DNA of 58,738 nt from Ferruginibacter sp. (lineage in GTDB: Bacteria > Bacteroidota > Bacteroidia > Chitinophagales > Chitinophagaceae): NCBI GenBank assembly GCA_025352525.1, contig JANXTG010000216.1, forward strand, positions 1 to 58,738, read 5' to 3'. The position numbers and the translations under genes are program-made. How positions within the stretch are numbered: the first letter of the stretch is position 1; each line of letters opens with the position of its first letter. The notes below the pieces were generated by a model. It was not told the DNA's origin. It ran no database searches and saw only the letters and a list, made by a program, of their open reading frames with translations. Below are positions 45,443-54,044 of the stretch, piece by piece.

Positions 45443-46633
45443 TTATTGTGCATTATTTATAGCTGCAACTTTTTCTTTGGCATAAAATCCAATATAAATA
45501 ACGACAGCAAAAGCCATAGCAGCAGAAAGTAAAAACGTTGTTTTACTACCGTATGCAAACCAAATAATACCTGCAAGGCTGCTGGCAAGCATTGTACAAA
45601 TACTTTGAAAAGCCGAATAAGTTCCTATAGCCGTAGCAGTATTTTCATTCGCAGAAATATTGCTGATCCATGCTTTGGAAATACCCTCTGTAGCTGCTGC
45701 ATATATTCCATATAAAAAGAATAAGCCGTAAAAATATATTGGTAAATCTGCATAAGCCATGCCTGCATAAACAATGCTAAAAATAAAAAGTCCGGTAATA
45801 AATATTTTCTTCAATCCAATTTTATCAGCCAATATACCTAATGGGAATGCAAAGACTACATACACCAAGTTATAAAAAATATAAATGGTTATAATGTTGG
45901 TATCATTGAGCCCTGCCTGTTTTGCTTTTAATAATAAAAAAATATCGGAGCTGTTAAATAAGGTAAAAACCAATAATCCCGCAACAAGTTTTTTGTATAA
46001 AACGGGGCTTTGTTTCCAATACCCTAAAAAAGAAAAAAAAGCAACTCTTGGTTTGTCAGATTTTACGATAACCTTTTTATCTTTTAATAATAACGAACAT
46101 ATAACAGCTATAACACCGGGTATAAAGGCGATAAAGAAAAGTGTTTTATAATCTTCCGGGTACCATTGCAAATACAGTAAAGCAAACAGTGGTCCAAGCA
46201 CGGCCCCCAATGTGTCCATCGACCGATGAAAACCAAAAACCTTTCCTTTTGTTGCAGGAGTGGATTCATCAGATAAAACCGCATCTCTTGCGCCAGTTCT
46301 TAAACCCTTTCCAATTCTGTCAAACGTTCTTACAAAAAACACCCAGACAGGTGCAACAAAAAATGCCATCAGTGGTTTCGACAGCGCACTTAAAGCATAA
46401 CCCCATTGCACAAAAGGCATTCTTCTTCCGGTACTATCAGATAATTTACCAAAATATCCTTTGCTTAATCCTGCAGTTGCTTCGGCTACACCTTCCAATA
46501 TCCCAATTAGCACAATAGAAAAACCGATACTTTTTAAATATAAAGGCATTATGGGGTAAAGCATTTCGCTTGCAGTATCTGTAAAAAGACTTACCAATGA
46601 TAAAATCCAGACTGCACGAGTTATAACTTTCAT
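45443..46633 (-). CDS. MFS transporter of unknown substrate
   Basis: This 396-residue protein has twelve predicted helices. Motif A appears as 'GYFGKLSDSTGRRMPFVQWG' after the second helix and weakly again as 'GILADKIGLKKIF' in the second half. 'RTFDRIGKGLRTGARDAVLSD' with 'GKVFGFHRSMDTLGAVLGPL' is the hallmark of an MFS subgroup common in bacteria with no assigned substrate. The gene is divergent from the ATP synthase genes and convergent with the ABC exporter. There is no operon context that indicates substrate. Confidence 0.9.
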   Translation of the reverse strand: MKVITRAVWILSLVSLFTDTASEMLYPIMPLYLKSIGFSIVLIGILEGVAEATAGLSKGYFGKLSDSTGRRMPFVQWGYALSALSKPLMAFFVAPVWVFFVRTFDRIGKGLRTGARDAVLSDESTPATKGKVFGFHRSMDTLGAVLGPLFALLYLQWYPEDYKTLFFIAFIPGVIAVICSLLLKDKKVIVKSDKPRVAFFSFLGYWKQSPVLYKKLVAGLLVFTLFNSSDIFLLLKAKQAGLNDTNIITIYIFYNLVYVVFAFPLGILADKIGLKKIFITGLFIFSIVYAGMAYADLPIYFYGLFFLYGIYAAATEGISKAWISNISANENTATAIGTYSAFQSICTMLASSLAGIIWFAYGSKTTFLLSAAMAFAVVIYIGFYAKEKVAAINNAQ

Positions 46634-46968
46634 ATTTAAAAGTATTATAAATAAAGCGTAACCTTTTTTGTTTTAATAATCCCTAATCTTTTAATTTTCA
46701 CTGCAAATACTTCGCTAATTTACTTTTTTATCATCTCAAATACAATAATGTATCTCTTAAAAACGGCTCAATAGCTTAATGGGTTATCAAAGAGTTCTAA
46801 TACCTAAACCGTTATTTATTTAAATTGATAAGGATGTCAGTTTTTTAATTCGGTAAAACCCAAAAATTATATTCAAATTTTAACTGTAAACCACGTCTTT
46901 TCAGTCATTCCCTCTCTTCAAATTTCTCTTTTACCTATTCTGCCCTTATCTTTGCGGCAAAATTGAGG
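46634..46968. other. Divergent intergenic region before atpB
   Basis: These 335 bases separate the divergent MFS gene and atpB. They are AT-rich and contain no convincing gene or tRNA. The atpB promoter core at 46947-46954 is the only recognised signal. Confidence 0.5.
46947..46954 (+). promoter_or_regulatory. Putative promoter -7 element for the atp operon
   Basis: TATCTTTG matches TAnnTTTG exactly and lies 15-21 bases before the candidate atpB ATGs, giving a very short leader. No clear -33 TTTG lies at the expected spacing. Confidence 0.45.
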
Positions 46969-48075
46969 ATGTATATGGTAACAAAGCGCTTCAAATCGTT
47001 GGTAGTATTGGCTTTCAGTCTTTTTTTGATTATGGGTTCTACATTTTCTTTTGCGCAGGAAACTGCTCATGAAGGTACCGCAGAGCACAAAGAAGAAAAA
47101 CTTGATCCGGCTAAGATTATTATGGATCATATTAAAGATGACCATGAATTTCATTTTTTTTCTGTAGGTAATTTCCACGCTACTCTGCCGTTGCCCGTAA
47201 TTCTTTATACTGCTTCAAAAGGGCTTTCTGTTTTCTCATCCTCACAGTTTGGTCATGAAGGTCATCGCATCATTTACAATGGGTTTGAATCAAATGAAAA
47301 TAGAGAAATAATATCCTCGGACGGCAGCAAAGTTTATGACTTTTCCCTTACAAAAAATGTGGTACAAATGTTTATAGCACTTGCAATACTTTTCTTTTTG
47401 ATGAAAGGAATTGCCAATAAATATAAGCAAGGTATTGGTGTTACATCTGCCCCGAAAGGATGGCAAAATGCAATTGAGCCGGTAATTACCTTTGTAAGAG
47501 ATGAAGTTGCTAAACCTAACTTAGGTAAAAAATGGCTTCGTTATATGCCTTACCTGCTCACGGTTTTCTTTTTCATATTGATAAATAATTTATTCGGCTT
47601 GTTACCGGGTTCTGCAAACGTAACAGGAAATACTGCGTTCACAGCCGTACTTGGTATAATTTCTTTAATAGTAATTTTAAGTAGTACAAACGGCCATTTT
47701 TGGGGTCATATTTTCTGGCCTCCCGGGGTTCCAATCTTTGTAAAAATAATTTTAATACCAATTGAATTATTAGGCTTTTTGGTAATTAAGCCTGCTGCTT
47801 TAATTATTCGTCTTTTTGCAAATATGGTAGCGGGGCATATTATTATTCTAAGTTTTATTTCGTTGATATTTATTTTTGGAGCTATGGCAAAAGGAGCGGG
47901 CTGGGGCTTTAGTCCAATTTCAGTTTTATTTACTGTATTTATTTATTTTATTGAATTATTGGTAGCATTTATACAGGCATTTATTTTTACCAATCTTACT
48001 GCTGTATTTATAGGGCAGGCTTTTGAGGGAGGTCATAGTGATGTTGATGGACACGAAGATGCGGTGATAATCTAA
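46969..48075 (+). CDS. atpB: F0F1 ATP synthase subunit a
   Basis: Subunit a forms the proton half-channels next to the c ring. The essential arginine lies in 'KPAALIIRLFANMVAGHI', and 'NNLFGLLPG', 'GFLVIKPAAL' and 'IELLVAFIQAFIFTNLTAVFIG' are also conserved. As in other Bacteroidota, a long N-terminal part precedes the first core helix. It consists of a signal-like helix (to about residue 30, ending FSFAQ) and a charged, His-rich extracytoplasmic segment, giving about 368 residues in total. ATGs at 46969 and 46975 are both plausible; an upstream TTG at 46963 is less likely. It is the first gene of atpB-E-F-H. Confidence 0.96.
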   Translation: MYMVTKRFKSLVVLAFSLFLIMGSTFSFAQETAHEGTAEHKEEKLDPAKIIMDHIKDDHEFHFFSVGNFHATLPLPVILYTASKGLSVFSSSQFGHEGHRIIYNGFESNENREIISSDGSKVYDFSLTKNVVQMFIALAILFFLMKGIANKYKQGIGVTSAPKGWQNAIEPVITFVRDEVAKPNLGKKWLRYMPYLLTVFFFILINNLFGLLPGSANVTGNTAFTAVLGIISLIVILSSTNGHFWGHIFWPPGVPIFVKIILIPIELLGFLVIKPAALIIRLFANMVAGHIIILSFISLIFIFGAMAKGAGWGFSPISVLFTVFIYFIELLVAFIQAFIFTNLTAVFIGQAFEGGHSDVDGHEDAVII

Positions 48076-48095
48076 AACAGTATTTAGATTTTAGA

Positions 48096-48171
48096 ATTGA
48101 GTATTTAGATAACTAAATGCACAGATTTTTCTCAATACTAATTTCTCAATACTCAATACTAATTTTTTTTT
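48096..48171 (+). other. Inverted repeat with T-run between atpB and atpE
   Basis: ATTGAGTATT (48096-48105) is complementary to AATACTCAAT (48148-48157), followed by ACTAA and nine T residues. The right side contains CTCAATACT-type words three times. It looks like a weak attenuator or processing site within the operon. Confidence 0.4.
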
Positions 48172-48180
48172 CACATATAA

Positions 48181-48444
<264 letters not shown>

Positions 48445-48467
48445 GCCTGATTTGCACACAAAACTTT

Positions 48468-48506
48468 ACTGCATCTAAAGCAAAGGGCGGCGGATGCAGT
48501 ATTTTT
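48468..48506 (+). terminator. Hairpin with T-run downstream of atpE (partial terminator)
   Basis: ACTGCATC (48468-48475) pairs with GATGCAGT (48493-48500), with a 17-base loop, followed by ATTTTTA. It lies 24 bases after the atpE stop, inside the operon. A second inverted repeat (GGTATTGAAA 48521-48530 with 48557-48566) follows. Confidence 0.5.
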
Positions 48507-48595
48507 AGATTTTAAACACCGGTATTGAAACGTTAGATAATTAATAAAAAAATATCTTTCAATACCTAAAACTTAATACTTAATTTTTTTACAAA

Positions 48596-49090
48596 ATGGA
48601 TTTATTACAACCACATCTCGGTCTCTTTGTATGGATATTGCTTGCATTTATAGTAGTATTCTTATTGTTAAAAAAATATGCCTGGGGTCCTATATTAAAA
48701 GGGCTTGATGAAAGGGAAAATACGATTGCAGGTTCTATTGCACTGGCGGAAAAAGTGAAACTGGAAATGGTTCAGCTTAAAGGTGAGAACGAAGCATTGC
48801 TTGCAGCTGCCCGTGAGGAAAGAGCAACAATGATTAAAGAAGCTAAAGCTACCAAAGACAAAATGATTGCTGATGCAAAAGAAGAAGCAAAAATACAGGC
48901 GGCAAAAATTTTAACGGAAGCCAATGCTGCTATTCAACATCAAAAAATGGCTGCGATAACAGACATTAAAAACCAGGTTGGTAAATTGGTGGTTGAAGTA
49001 AGTGAGAAAGTTTTGAGAAGAGAACTTGCTAATAAAAATGAGCAGGAAACTTTTATAAACCAACTTGCGCAGGAAATAAAGTTGAACTAA
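48596..49090 (+). CDS. atpF: F0F1 ATP synthase subunit b
   Basis: Subunit b is the peripheral stalk that holds F1 static against F0. The 164-residue chain has one N-terminal membrane helix (about 9-27, 'LGLFVWILLAFIVVFLLLKK'), 'YAWGPILKGLDERENTI', then a long alanine- and lysine-rich coiled helix ending with the delta-binding segment 'KVLRRELANKNEQETFINQL'. Length and layout are standard. It follows atpE by 151 bases that contain two inverted repeats. Confidence 0.96.
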   Translation: MDLLQPHLGLFVWILLAFIVVFLLLKKYAWGPILKGLDERENTIAGSIALAEKVKLEMVQLKGENEALLAAAREERATMIKEAKATKDKMIADAKEEAKIQAAKILTEANAAIQHQKMAAITDIKNQVGKLVVEVSEKVLRRELANKNEQETFINQLAQEIKLN

Positions 49091-49128
49091 AAATAAGATA
49101 TTAGAAACAAGATATTAGACAAAGAACT
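49091..49128. repeat. Purine-rich AAGATATTAGA-type intergenic tract
   Basis: The words AATAAGATATTAGA, AACAAGATATTAGAC and AAAGAAC fill part of the gap between atpF and atpH, in the same style as the other AGACACAAGA-type tracts. Confidence 0.5.
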
Positions 49129-49161
49129 GCAAATCCGTTTAATGTTCTTCATTAGCAAATT

Positions 49162-49722
49162 ATGACCAACCCACGTTTAGCTACCCGATATGCAAAAAGT
49201 TTATTAGATCTTTCTATTGAACAAAACCAGCTTGAGGCTGTATATGCAGATATGAAACTGCTGAAAGGGATTAATAAATCTAATCCTGATTTTGTTGCAT
49301 TACTGCGCAGCCCCATCATTACCGCTGATAAAAAGGATAAGATCTTAGATGCAGTAATTGGTAAAAATATAAGCCAGATCTCTATGTTGTTTATACGATT
49401 GCTTACAACAAAAAAAAGAGAGAGCAACCTGCCTGAAATTGTAACTGCATTTTTGGAGCAATACAATAAATTAAAAAATATTCAAACTGTAAAACTTACA
49501 ACTGCAACTCCTATAAGTGAAGAATTAAAAAACAATATTATAGCCAGAGTAAAATCTGCTGACAGTTCTGCTATTGAAATTGAAACTGCTGTGAAAGAAG
49601 AATTAATTGGTGGTTTTAAACTGGAAATCGGCGGTACTTTAATTGATGCAAGTATTTTGCGTGACTTAAATGATATTAAGAGGCAATTTTTAAACAACGA
49701 GTATATTCATAACATAAGATAA
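49162..49722 (+). CDS. atpH: F0F1 ATP synthase subunit delta
   Basis: Subunit delta (OSCP homologue) joins the top of F1 to the b stalk. The 186-residue chain has the helical N-terminal domain ('RLATRYAKSLLDLSIEQNQ', 'LLRSPIITADKKDKILDAV') and the C-terminal signature 'ELIGGFKLEIGGTLIDASI' plus 'LNDIKRQF'. It is the last gene of the local atp cluster. A strong terminator follows 22 bases after the stop, and no atpA or atpG follows. Confidence 0.95.
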   Translation: MTNPRLATRYAKSLLDLSIEQNQLEAVYADMKLLKGINKSNPDFVALLRSPIITADKKDKILDAVIGKNISQISMLFIRLLTTKKRESNLPEIVTAFLEQYNKLKNIQTVKLTTATPISEELKNNIIARVKSADSSAIEIETAVKEELIGGFKLEIGGTLIDASILRDLNDIKRQFLNNEYIHNIR

Positions 49723-49744
49723 GAATTTTATTTTTTTGAAGCGG

Positions 49745-49773
49745 GAGCAGACATTAAGTCTGCTCTTTTTTTT
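49745..49773 (+). terminator. Strong intrinsic terminator after atpH
   Basis: A perfect 8-bp stem (GAGCAGAC, loop ATTAA, GTCTGCTC) is followed by eight T residues. It closes the atpB-E-F-H unit. The 313-base gap to the sigma factor gene also holds a dispersed repeat (49852-49922) and no gene. Confidence 0.9.
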
Positions 49774-49851
49774 CGTCAATTTATATTATTACGTATTTGA
49801 AATTATTGTTCTTAAAAATGATGAAATATTATAAAAGGCTGAATAACTACG

Positions 49852-49922
49852 CCCGATTGAAGCGTAAAGCCCACAGCCTGAGGAACGAAGGCGAGGACTT
49901 GCAGCGTAAAGCGGGACCAAAG
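49852..49922 (+). repeat. Dispersed GAGGACTTG repeat, copy 2
   Basis: The plus strand contains CGATTGAAGCGTAAAGCCCA, AGGCGAGGACTTGCAGCG and TAAAGCGGGACCAAAGTG. It aligns with the reverse complement of 45340-45425 over about 80 bases, so the two copies are in opposite orientations, about 4.4 kb apart. Confidence 0.65.
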
Positions 49923-50035
49923 TGAAAATAAGATTTTATGACGGCGTACCAAAAATTTAAATAATATTTTAAACTTTGTAGAAAATCATTAGTCATATAA
50001 TTGGTTTTTAAAAATTGCAATACTTTTAAACTTAT

Positions 50036-50587
50036 ATGGGCTTACCACAAGATGATATTGAATTGCTTCTGCAGTTTAAAGATCCTGCAACTAAAGAGCG
50101 GGCTTTTACTGCTATTTTAAAAAAATACCAGGAAAAACTATATTGGCACATCCGTAGAATGGTTGTGGAACATGAAGATGCAAACGATGTATTGCAGAAT
50201 ATGTTTGTGAAAGCCTGGAAGGGTCTTGAAAACTTTAGAGAAGACAGCCAATTGTACACGTGGTTGTATAGAATTGCGACCAACGAAAGTCTTACATTTT
50301 TAGAAAAGCAGAAAAAAAGAAGTACATTTTCTATGAGTGATGAAGAGAGCGGACTTAGCAATAAAATAAAGGCTGATACAAATTTTGACGGTAATAAACT
50401 GGAGTGGAAATTGCAGCTTGCAGTACAGAAATTACCTGAAAAACAGAAGGCAGTTTTTAACCTCAGGTATTTTGAAGAGATGCCCTATGCGCAAATAAGC
50501 ACAGTTTTGGAAACAAGTGAAGGTGCTTTAAAAGCAAGTTATCACCACGCAGTTAAAAAAATAGAACATTACATTTTAAATAATTAA
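50036..50587 (+). CDS. ECF-type RNA polymerase sigma factor
   Basis: This 183-residue sigma-70-family protein has region 2 ('KYQEKLYWHIRRMVVEHEDANDVLQNMFVKAW', about 31-62, then 'FREDSQLYTWLYRIATNE') and region 4 ('LPEKQKAVFNLRYFEEMPYAQIS' with helix-turn-helix 'TSEGALKASYHHAVKKIE', about 132-178). Region 3 is absent, as expected for an ECF factor. The two genes that follow closely are its likely membrane-bound regulator and a periplasmic partner. The signal sensed is not known. Confidence 0.94.
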   Translation: MGLPQDDIELLLQFKDPATKERAFTAILKKYQEKLYWHIRRMVVEHEDANDVLQNMFVKAWKGLENFREDSQLYTWLYRIATNESLTFLEKQKKRSTFSMSDEESGLSNKIKADTNFDGNKLEWKLQLAVQKLPEKQKAVFNLRYFEEMPYAQISTVLETSEGALKASYHHAVKKIEHYILNN

Positions 50588-50618
50588 ACGATTAACCAAT
50601 AAACCGGTCAAAATATAG

Positions 50619-51353
50619 ATGAATAACAGAGAAGACATATCAACTGAAATTAATGGAATTAGTAAGACTTTAGGATCTATACCTTTTATAAATGTTTTTA
50701 CTGTTGATGCGGACTATTTACCTTCTCTTGTTCAGGTGATAATAGCAAAGATTTATGAGGAAAATTCTTTAAACAATTTTTCCGTGCCCGATGGTTATTT
50801 TGAAAGTTTGGCTGGTAATATTCTCACAAAAATACATGCACTTGAAAATGATGTTAATATTGAATTGAAAGGAATCTCATCTTTAATTGCAGGTATTGAA
50901 AAGAAAGAAACTTATACTGTTTCTGAAGGATATTTTAATAACATTACTTTTTTAAACAATAAACGGAAGTCTGCAAAAGTTGTAACCATAAATAAGCCAA
51001 GGTTATTTTTTAAATATGCGGCTGCAGCTGTAATTACAGGTTTGTTGGGTTTAAGTATTGTAAATATTGTTGATAAAAGTAATACAAAGAACAGTGTTAA
51101 AACAAGCCTAGAAACTATTACCGGCACTATGCAGCCTAACACTGTTTTAAAGAATGCCAGTTTTGATGAAGCTTTGCAAAATGTTTCAGATAATGAAATT
51201 GAACAATATTTACAAAAAAGTGGACATGATGTAAATGCAGCATTGGTAGCATCTTCCACTGACGATGTAGAGAAATTACCGGAGGTTACAGATTATTTAC
51301 TGGACGAAAACGTATTGGAGAATTACTTAAAAGAGAATAATCTTAAAAATTAA
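50619..51353 (+). CDS. Single-pass membrane protein, likely anti-sigma partner
   Basis: This 244-residue protein has one membrane helix (about 132-152, 'YAAAAVITGLLGLSIVNIV'). The cytosolic half contains three degenerate repeats with a V-x3-Y-[FL]-x2-[LI] pattern ('VDADYLPSL', 'VPDGYFESL', 'VSEGYFNNI'). The extracytoplasmic tail is acidic and ends with 'ENVLENYLKENNLKN'. It lacks the zinc-binding anti-sigma signature. Its position 31 bases after the ECF sigma gene and its topology suggest that it holds or releases the sigma factor. This is inferred from context. Confidence 0.7.
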   Translation: MNNREDISTEINGISKTLGSIPFINVFTVDADYLPSLVQVIIAKIYEENSLNNFSVPDGYFESLAGNILTKIHALENDVNIELKGISSLIAGIEKKETYTVSEGYFNNITFLNNKRKSAKVVTINKPRLFFKYAAAAVITGLLGLSIVNIVDKSNTKNSVKTSLETITGTMQPNTVLKNASFDEALQNVSDNEIEQYLQKSGHDVNAALVASSTDDVEKLPEVTDYLLDENVLENYLKENNLKN

Positions 51354-51357
51354 GAAA

Positions 51358-51813
51358 ATGAAGAAAATTATATTATATATTTCTGTTGTGTTTGCAGCGT
51401 TTACCACATCTGCGCAGGCAGTTTCAGAAGACGTGCAGGTAAATCAGAAAAAGGAAGAAAAAATTAAAGCGCTTTACATAGCTTATATTTCTCAACAGTT
51501 ATCTCTTACACCAACCGAGGCTGAAAAATTTTGGCCTGCACATACACAATACGAGGCAGATTTACGAGCAATAAACAAGGGTGAAATTAATGAACTTGAC
51601 AGGCAGCAGGCAGTATTAAATGTTAAGAAAAAATATCAGAATAATTTCAATAAAATTATTGGTAACGAGCGTAGTAATAACTTTTACAGACAGGACGCAG
51701 AATTTAGAAAAAAGCTTGTTGATCGTTTAAAACAAATGAGACAGCAAAGTAATAACACTAATAATATTAATAACCACCGGGCTCCAAAAAATGGCCGGCT
51801 AAGAATACAATAA
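51358..51813 (+). CDS. Secreted helical protein, Spy/CpxP-like
   Basis: This 151-residue protein has a signal peptide (MKKIILYISVVFAAFTTSAQA) and an all-helical mature region with 'ISQQLSLTPTEAEKFWPAH', which resembles the LTxxQ-type motif of Spy/CpxP periplasmic chaperone and stress-sensor proteins. The tail is Asn/Arg-rich. It starts 4 bases after the anti-sigma-like gene, so the three genes form one operon. A role in sensing envelope stress for the sigma factor is inferred. Confidence 0.75.
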   Translation: MKKIILYISVVFAAFTTSAQAVSEDVQVNQKKEEKIKALYIAYISQQLSLTPTEAEKFWPAHTQYEADLRAINKGEINELDRQQAVLNVKKKYQNNFNKIIGNERSNNFYRQDAEFRKKLVDRLKQMRQQSNNTNNINNHRAPKNGRLRIQ

Positions 51814-51833
51814 ATATTTACTTACTGATATTA

Positions 51834-52577
51834 TTACCTCTGTAGAAAAGGAGTTTTTATATCATGGTAAAATAAAAATGTCCAATGTTCTTTTTGTGCC
51901 TGATCCCACCACAGCGTACGAAGTTCCATAGATTTTTTTCCATCAAAATCATATTTGGCAATAAATCTGCTTTTCATTTGTTGTAACTGGGGTGCTACAT
52001 CTCCACCAAAAAATATTTTTTCACCATCTTCTTCAATCATAAATGTTTGGTGAAAAGGGCAATGTGCCCCTGTAACTTCGTATGAAATATATTGATTTAT
52101 TATGCCACTGCCTTCGGTAAAAATTACGTTATCGGCATTTGCTAAAATTTCAAATTCTTTAGTTGTGTAAGATGGTGTACCTTTTTCAATTGCGTAATCA
52201 AACTCATTTTTATTTACATAATAAGTTGCCTGCGGAAAACTTAAAAAGTGGTGATTAAGAATTTTATCTTTTTTACAAACTCCACCTGAATGATCTTTAT
52301 GTAAATGAGAAAGTAAAACTTTGGTTACATCCATCGGATCAATACCATTATTTATTAAATTTTGGTGGATCTGTAAAATTCCATCTGGATTGCTAAAACC
52401 CAAACCGGTATCTATTAATAACATATCTTTTTTTGTGATGATGCAAAACGGTTGAACCTCTACCAGCAAACTACCTGAAGCCCTATCCTGCAAATCATCT
52501 TTTTCTTTATTGAAAGGGATAAACACTTTTGTTTTATCTATTGTAAAAGCGCCTTCGCTGAGTGGAATTATTTTCAT
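51834..52577 (-). CDS. Metallo-beta-lactamase-fold hydrolase
   Basis: This 247-residue MBL-fold protein has the metal-binding motif 'LLSHLHKDHSGG' (H91, H93, D95, H96), a later histidine in 'EVTGAHCPFHQTF' and the bridging aspartate in 'FFGGDVAP'. 'MLLIDTGLG' is the usual strand before the metal site. No signal peptide is present. Such proteins cleave diverse esters, thioesters and lactones (for example quorum-sensing lactones), so the substrate cannot be named. It is convergent with the sigma-factor operon. Confidence 0.9.
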   Translation of the reverse strand: MKIIPLSEGAFTIDKTKVFIPFNKEKDDLQDRASGSLLVEVQPFCIITKKDMLLIDTGLGFSNPDGILQIHQNLINNGIDPMDVTKVLLSHLHKDHSGGVCKKDKILNHHFLSFPQATYYVNKNEFDYAIEKGTPSYTTKEFEILANADNVIFTEGSGIINQYISYEVTGAHCPFHQTFMIEEDGEKIFFGGDVAPQLQQMKSRFIAKYDFDGKKSMELRTLWWDQAQKEHWTFLFYHDIKTPFLQR

Positions 52578-52585
52578 AGAAAAGA

Positions 52586-52640
52586 AGAATTGAGATTTGA
52601 GATATGAGACACAAGAAATTAGATTAAAGACAAGAGATGA
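52586..52640. repeat. Purine-rich GAGACACAAGA-type intergenic tract
   Basis: Words such as GAATTGAGATTTGAGATATGA, GACACAAGAAATTAGA, TTAAAGACAAGAGA and GAAAGACGAAC fill the gap between rodA and the MBL gene. This is the most typical copy of the family with 11883-11952. Confidence 0.6.
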
Positions 52641-52694
52641 AAGACGAACGCTGATATTATTAATGATCTTTAATTCGTCATTCGTAATTATTTT

Positions 52695-54044
52695 CTACCT
52701 CAACACCATTTGTCTGTCTGCATCTAGCTTAATCAAAATAAAAATTAAAATGGTAAATGTAATTAATGATGAGCCACCATAACTCATTAAGGGCAGTGTA
52801 ATACCGATAACAGGTGCAAGCCCAATGGTAACGCAAACATTTACTGCCACATGAAAAAATATTATTCCCGCAACACAGTATGCATAAACCCTACTAAAAG
52901 AGCTTCTCTGTCGCTCTGCAATAAATACAATGCGTAGTAAGAGTCCTAAATATAAAAGCATTAAAAAGATTGTTCCCAAAAAACCGAAATTTTCTCCTAC
53001 AGATGTAAAAATAAAATCAGTATGTTGCTCCGGCACAAAATCGCCTTGTGTTTGTGTGCCTTTTAAAAATCCCTTACCTGCAAAGCCCCCCGAACCTATT
53101 GCTATTTTAGATTGTTTTACATTATAATTCTGCTGGGCATTTTTTCGTTGTTTTAACTTTTCTTCTTCTGGGCTTAGGCTACCTGTTCGGTTATCTGTAA
53201 ATGGATTTTCAACACCTACCATACTGAAAATTCTATCCGCCTGATATTTCTTAAAAACTTTATTAAATACAAAAGGAACACCAATGCCTACAAAGGCTGC
53301 ACAAAAAAGCCACACACCAACAATTATAAATAAAATATCTTTATTTCGCTTTATTTGTTTCCTGTTTAACAAGACTAAAACTATGGCTAAAATTGTAAAC
53401 ACAATAAGTAATGTTTTTGTATGAAACAACAAAGACACCACTAATAAAACTGCCATTAAAATACCTGCTATTAAATATCCTGGCGGTAACCCTTCTCTGT
53501 ACATTGGTATTAAAAAAGAAAAATAAACCAAAGCCAATCCTGTTTCTCCCTGTAAAATAGAGAGAGCAGCGGGCGCAAAAGATATGGCGGCTGCAATTAT
53601 CTGTGATTTTGGTTTGCTAAAATCGGTATCCTGCAAAGAGAGAAATTTTGATAACGCCAGCGCTGTAAATATTTTACAGAGTTCAACAGGCTGAAGGTTC
53701 ATAAAACCAAGTGGAATCCAACTTTTAGAGCCTTTTATTTCTTTACCCACAACAAACGTAGCAAGTATAAGTACAATCCCTATTACGTAAGAAAGGTTAG
53801 CAGTTGCTGTAAAAAATTTACTGTCAGTTAATAAAATAAAGACGCCTATTAAACAACATGCAAGAAAAAAGAAAAACTGTTTGCTGTAATTTTTTTTAAA
53901 TCCAAAAAATGTTTGTACAAAATTATCTGTGCTTTTATATTCTACAGAAATAATGCAGACAAGACCAATAAAAATAAGGATAGCATACAATGCCAACATG
54001 ACTTTATCGTTGCCTTTTGTTATGGGTATATTTTTTTGAAACAT
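52695..54044 (-). CDS. rodA: Rod-shape peptidoglycan polymerase RodA
   Basis: RodA is the SEDS-family glycosyltransferase that polymerises lipid II during elongation together with PBP2. The 449-residue protein has about ten helices. It contains 'GSKSWIPLGFMNLQPVELCK', 'ILQGETGLALVYFSF', 'QTQGDFVPEQHTDFIFTSVGE' and the C-terminal 'TIGLAPVIGITLPLMSYGGSS', all hallmarks of SEDS proteins. A cytosolic or loop segment around 'TDNRTGSLSPEEEKLKQRKN' is longer than in E. coli. It begins one base after the mrdA stop, so the pair is coupled. Confidence 0.97.
   Translation of the reverse strand: MFQKNIPITKGNDKVMLALYAILIFIGLVCIISVEYKSTDNFVQTFFGFKKNYSKQFFFFLACCLIGVFILLTDSKFFTATANLSYVIGIVLILATFVVGKEIKGSKSWIPLGFMNLQPVELCKIFTALALSKFLSLQDTDFSKPKSQIIAAAISFAPAALSILQGETGLALVYFSFLIPMYREGLPPGYLIAGILMAVLLVVSLLFHTKTLLIVFTILAIVLVLLNRKQIKRNKDILFIIVGVWLFCAAFVGIGVPFVFNKVFKKYQADRIFSMVGVENPFTDNRTGSLSPEEEKLKQRKNAQQNYNVKQSKIAIGSGGFAGKGFLKGTQTQGDFVPEQHTDFIFTSVGENFGFLGTIFLMLLYLGLLLRIVFIAERQRSSFSRVYAYCVAGIIFFHVAVNVCVTIGLAPVIGITLPLMSYGGSSLITFTILIFILIKLDADRQMVLR

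Noticed and set aside
46755-46810. A tRNA-like stretch upstream of atpB
   Set aside because: GCTCAATAGCTTAATGGGTT recalls a D-arm, but no acceptor stem, anticodon stem or TpsiC arm can be formed.
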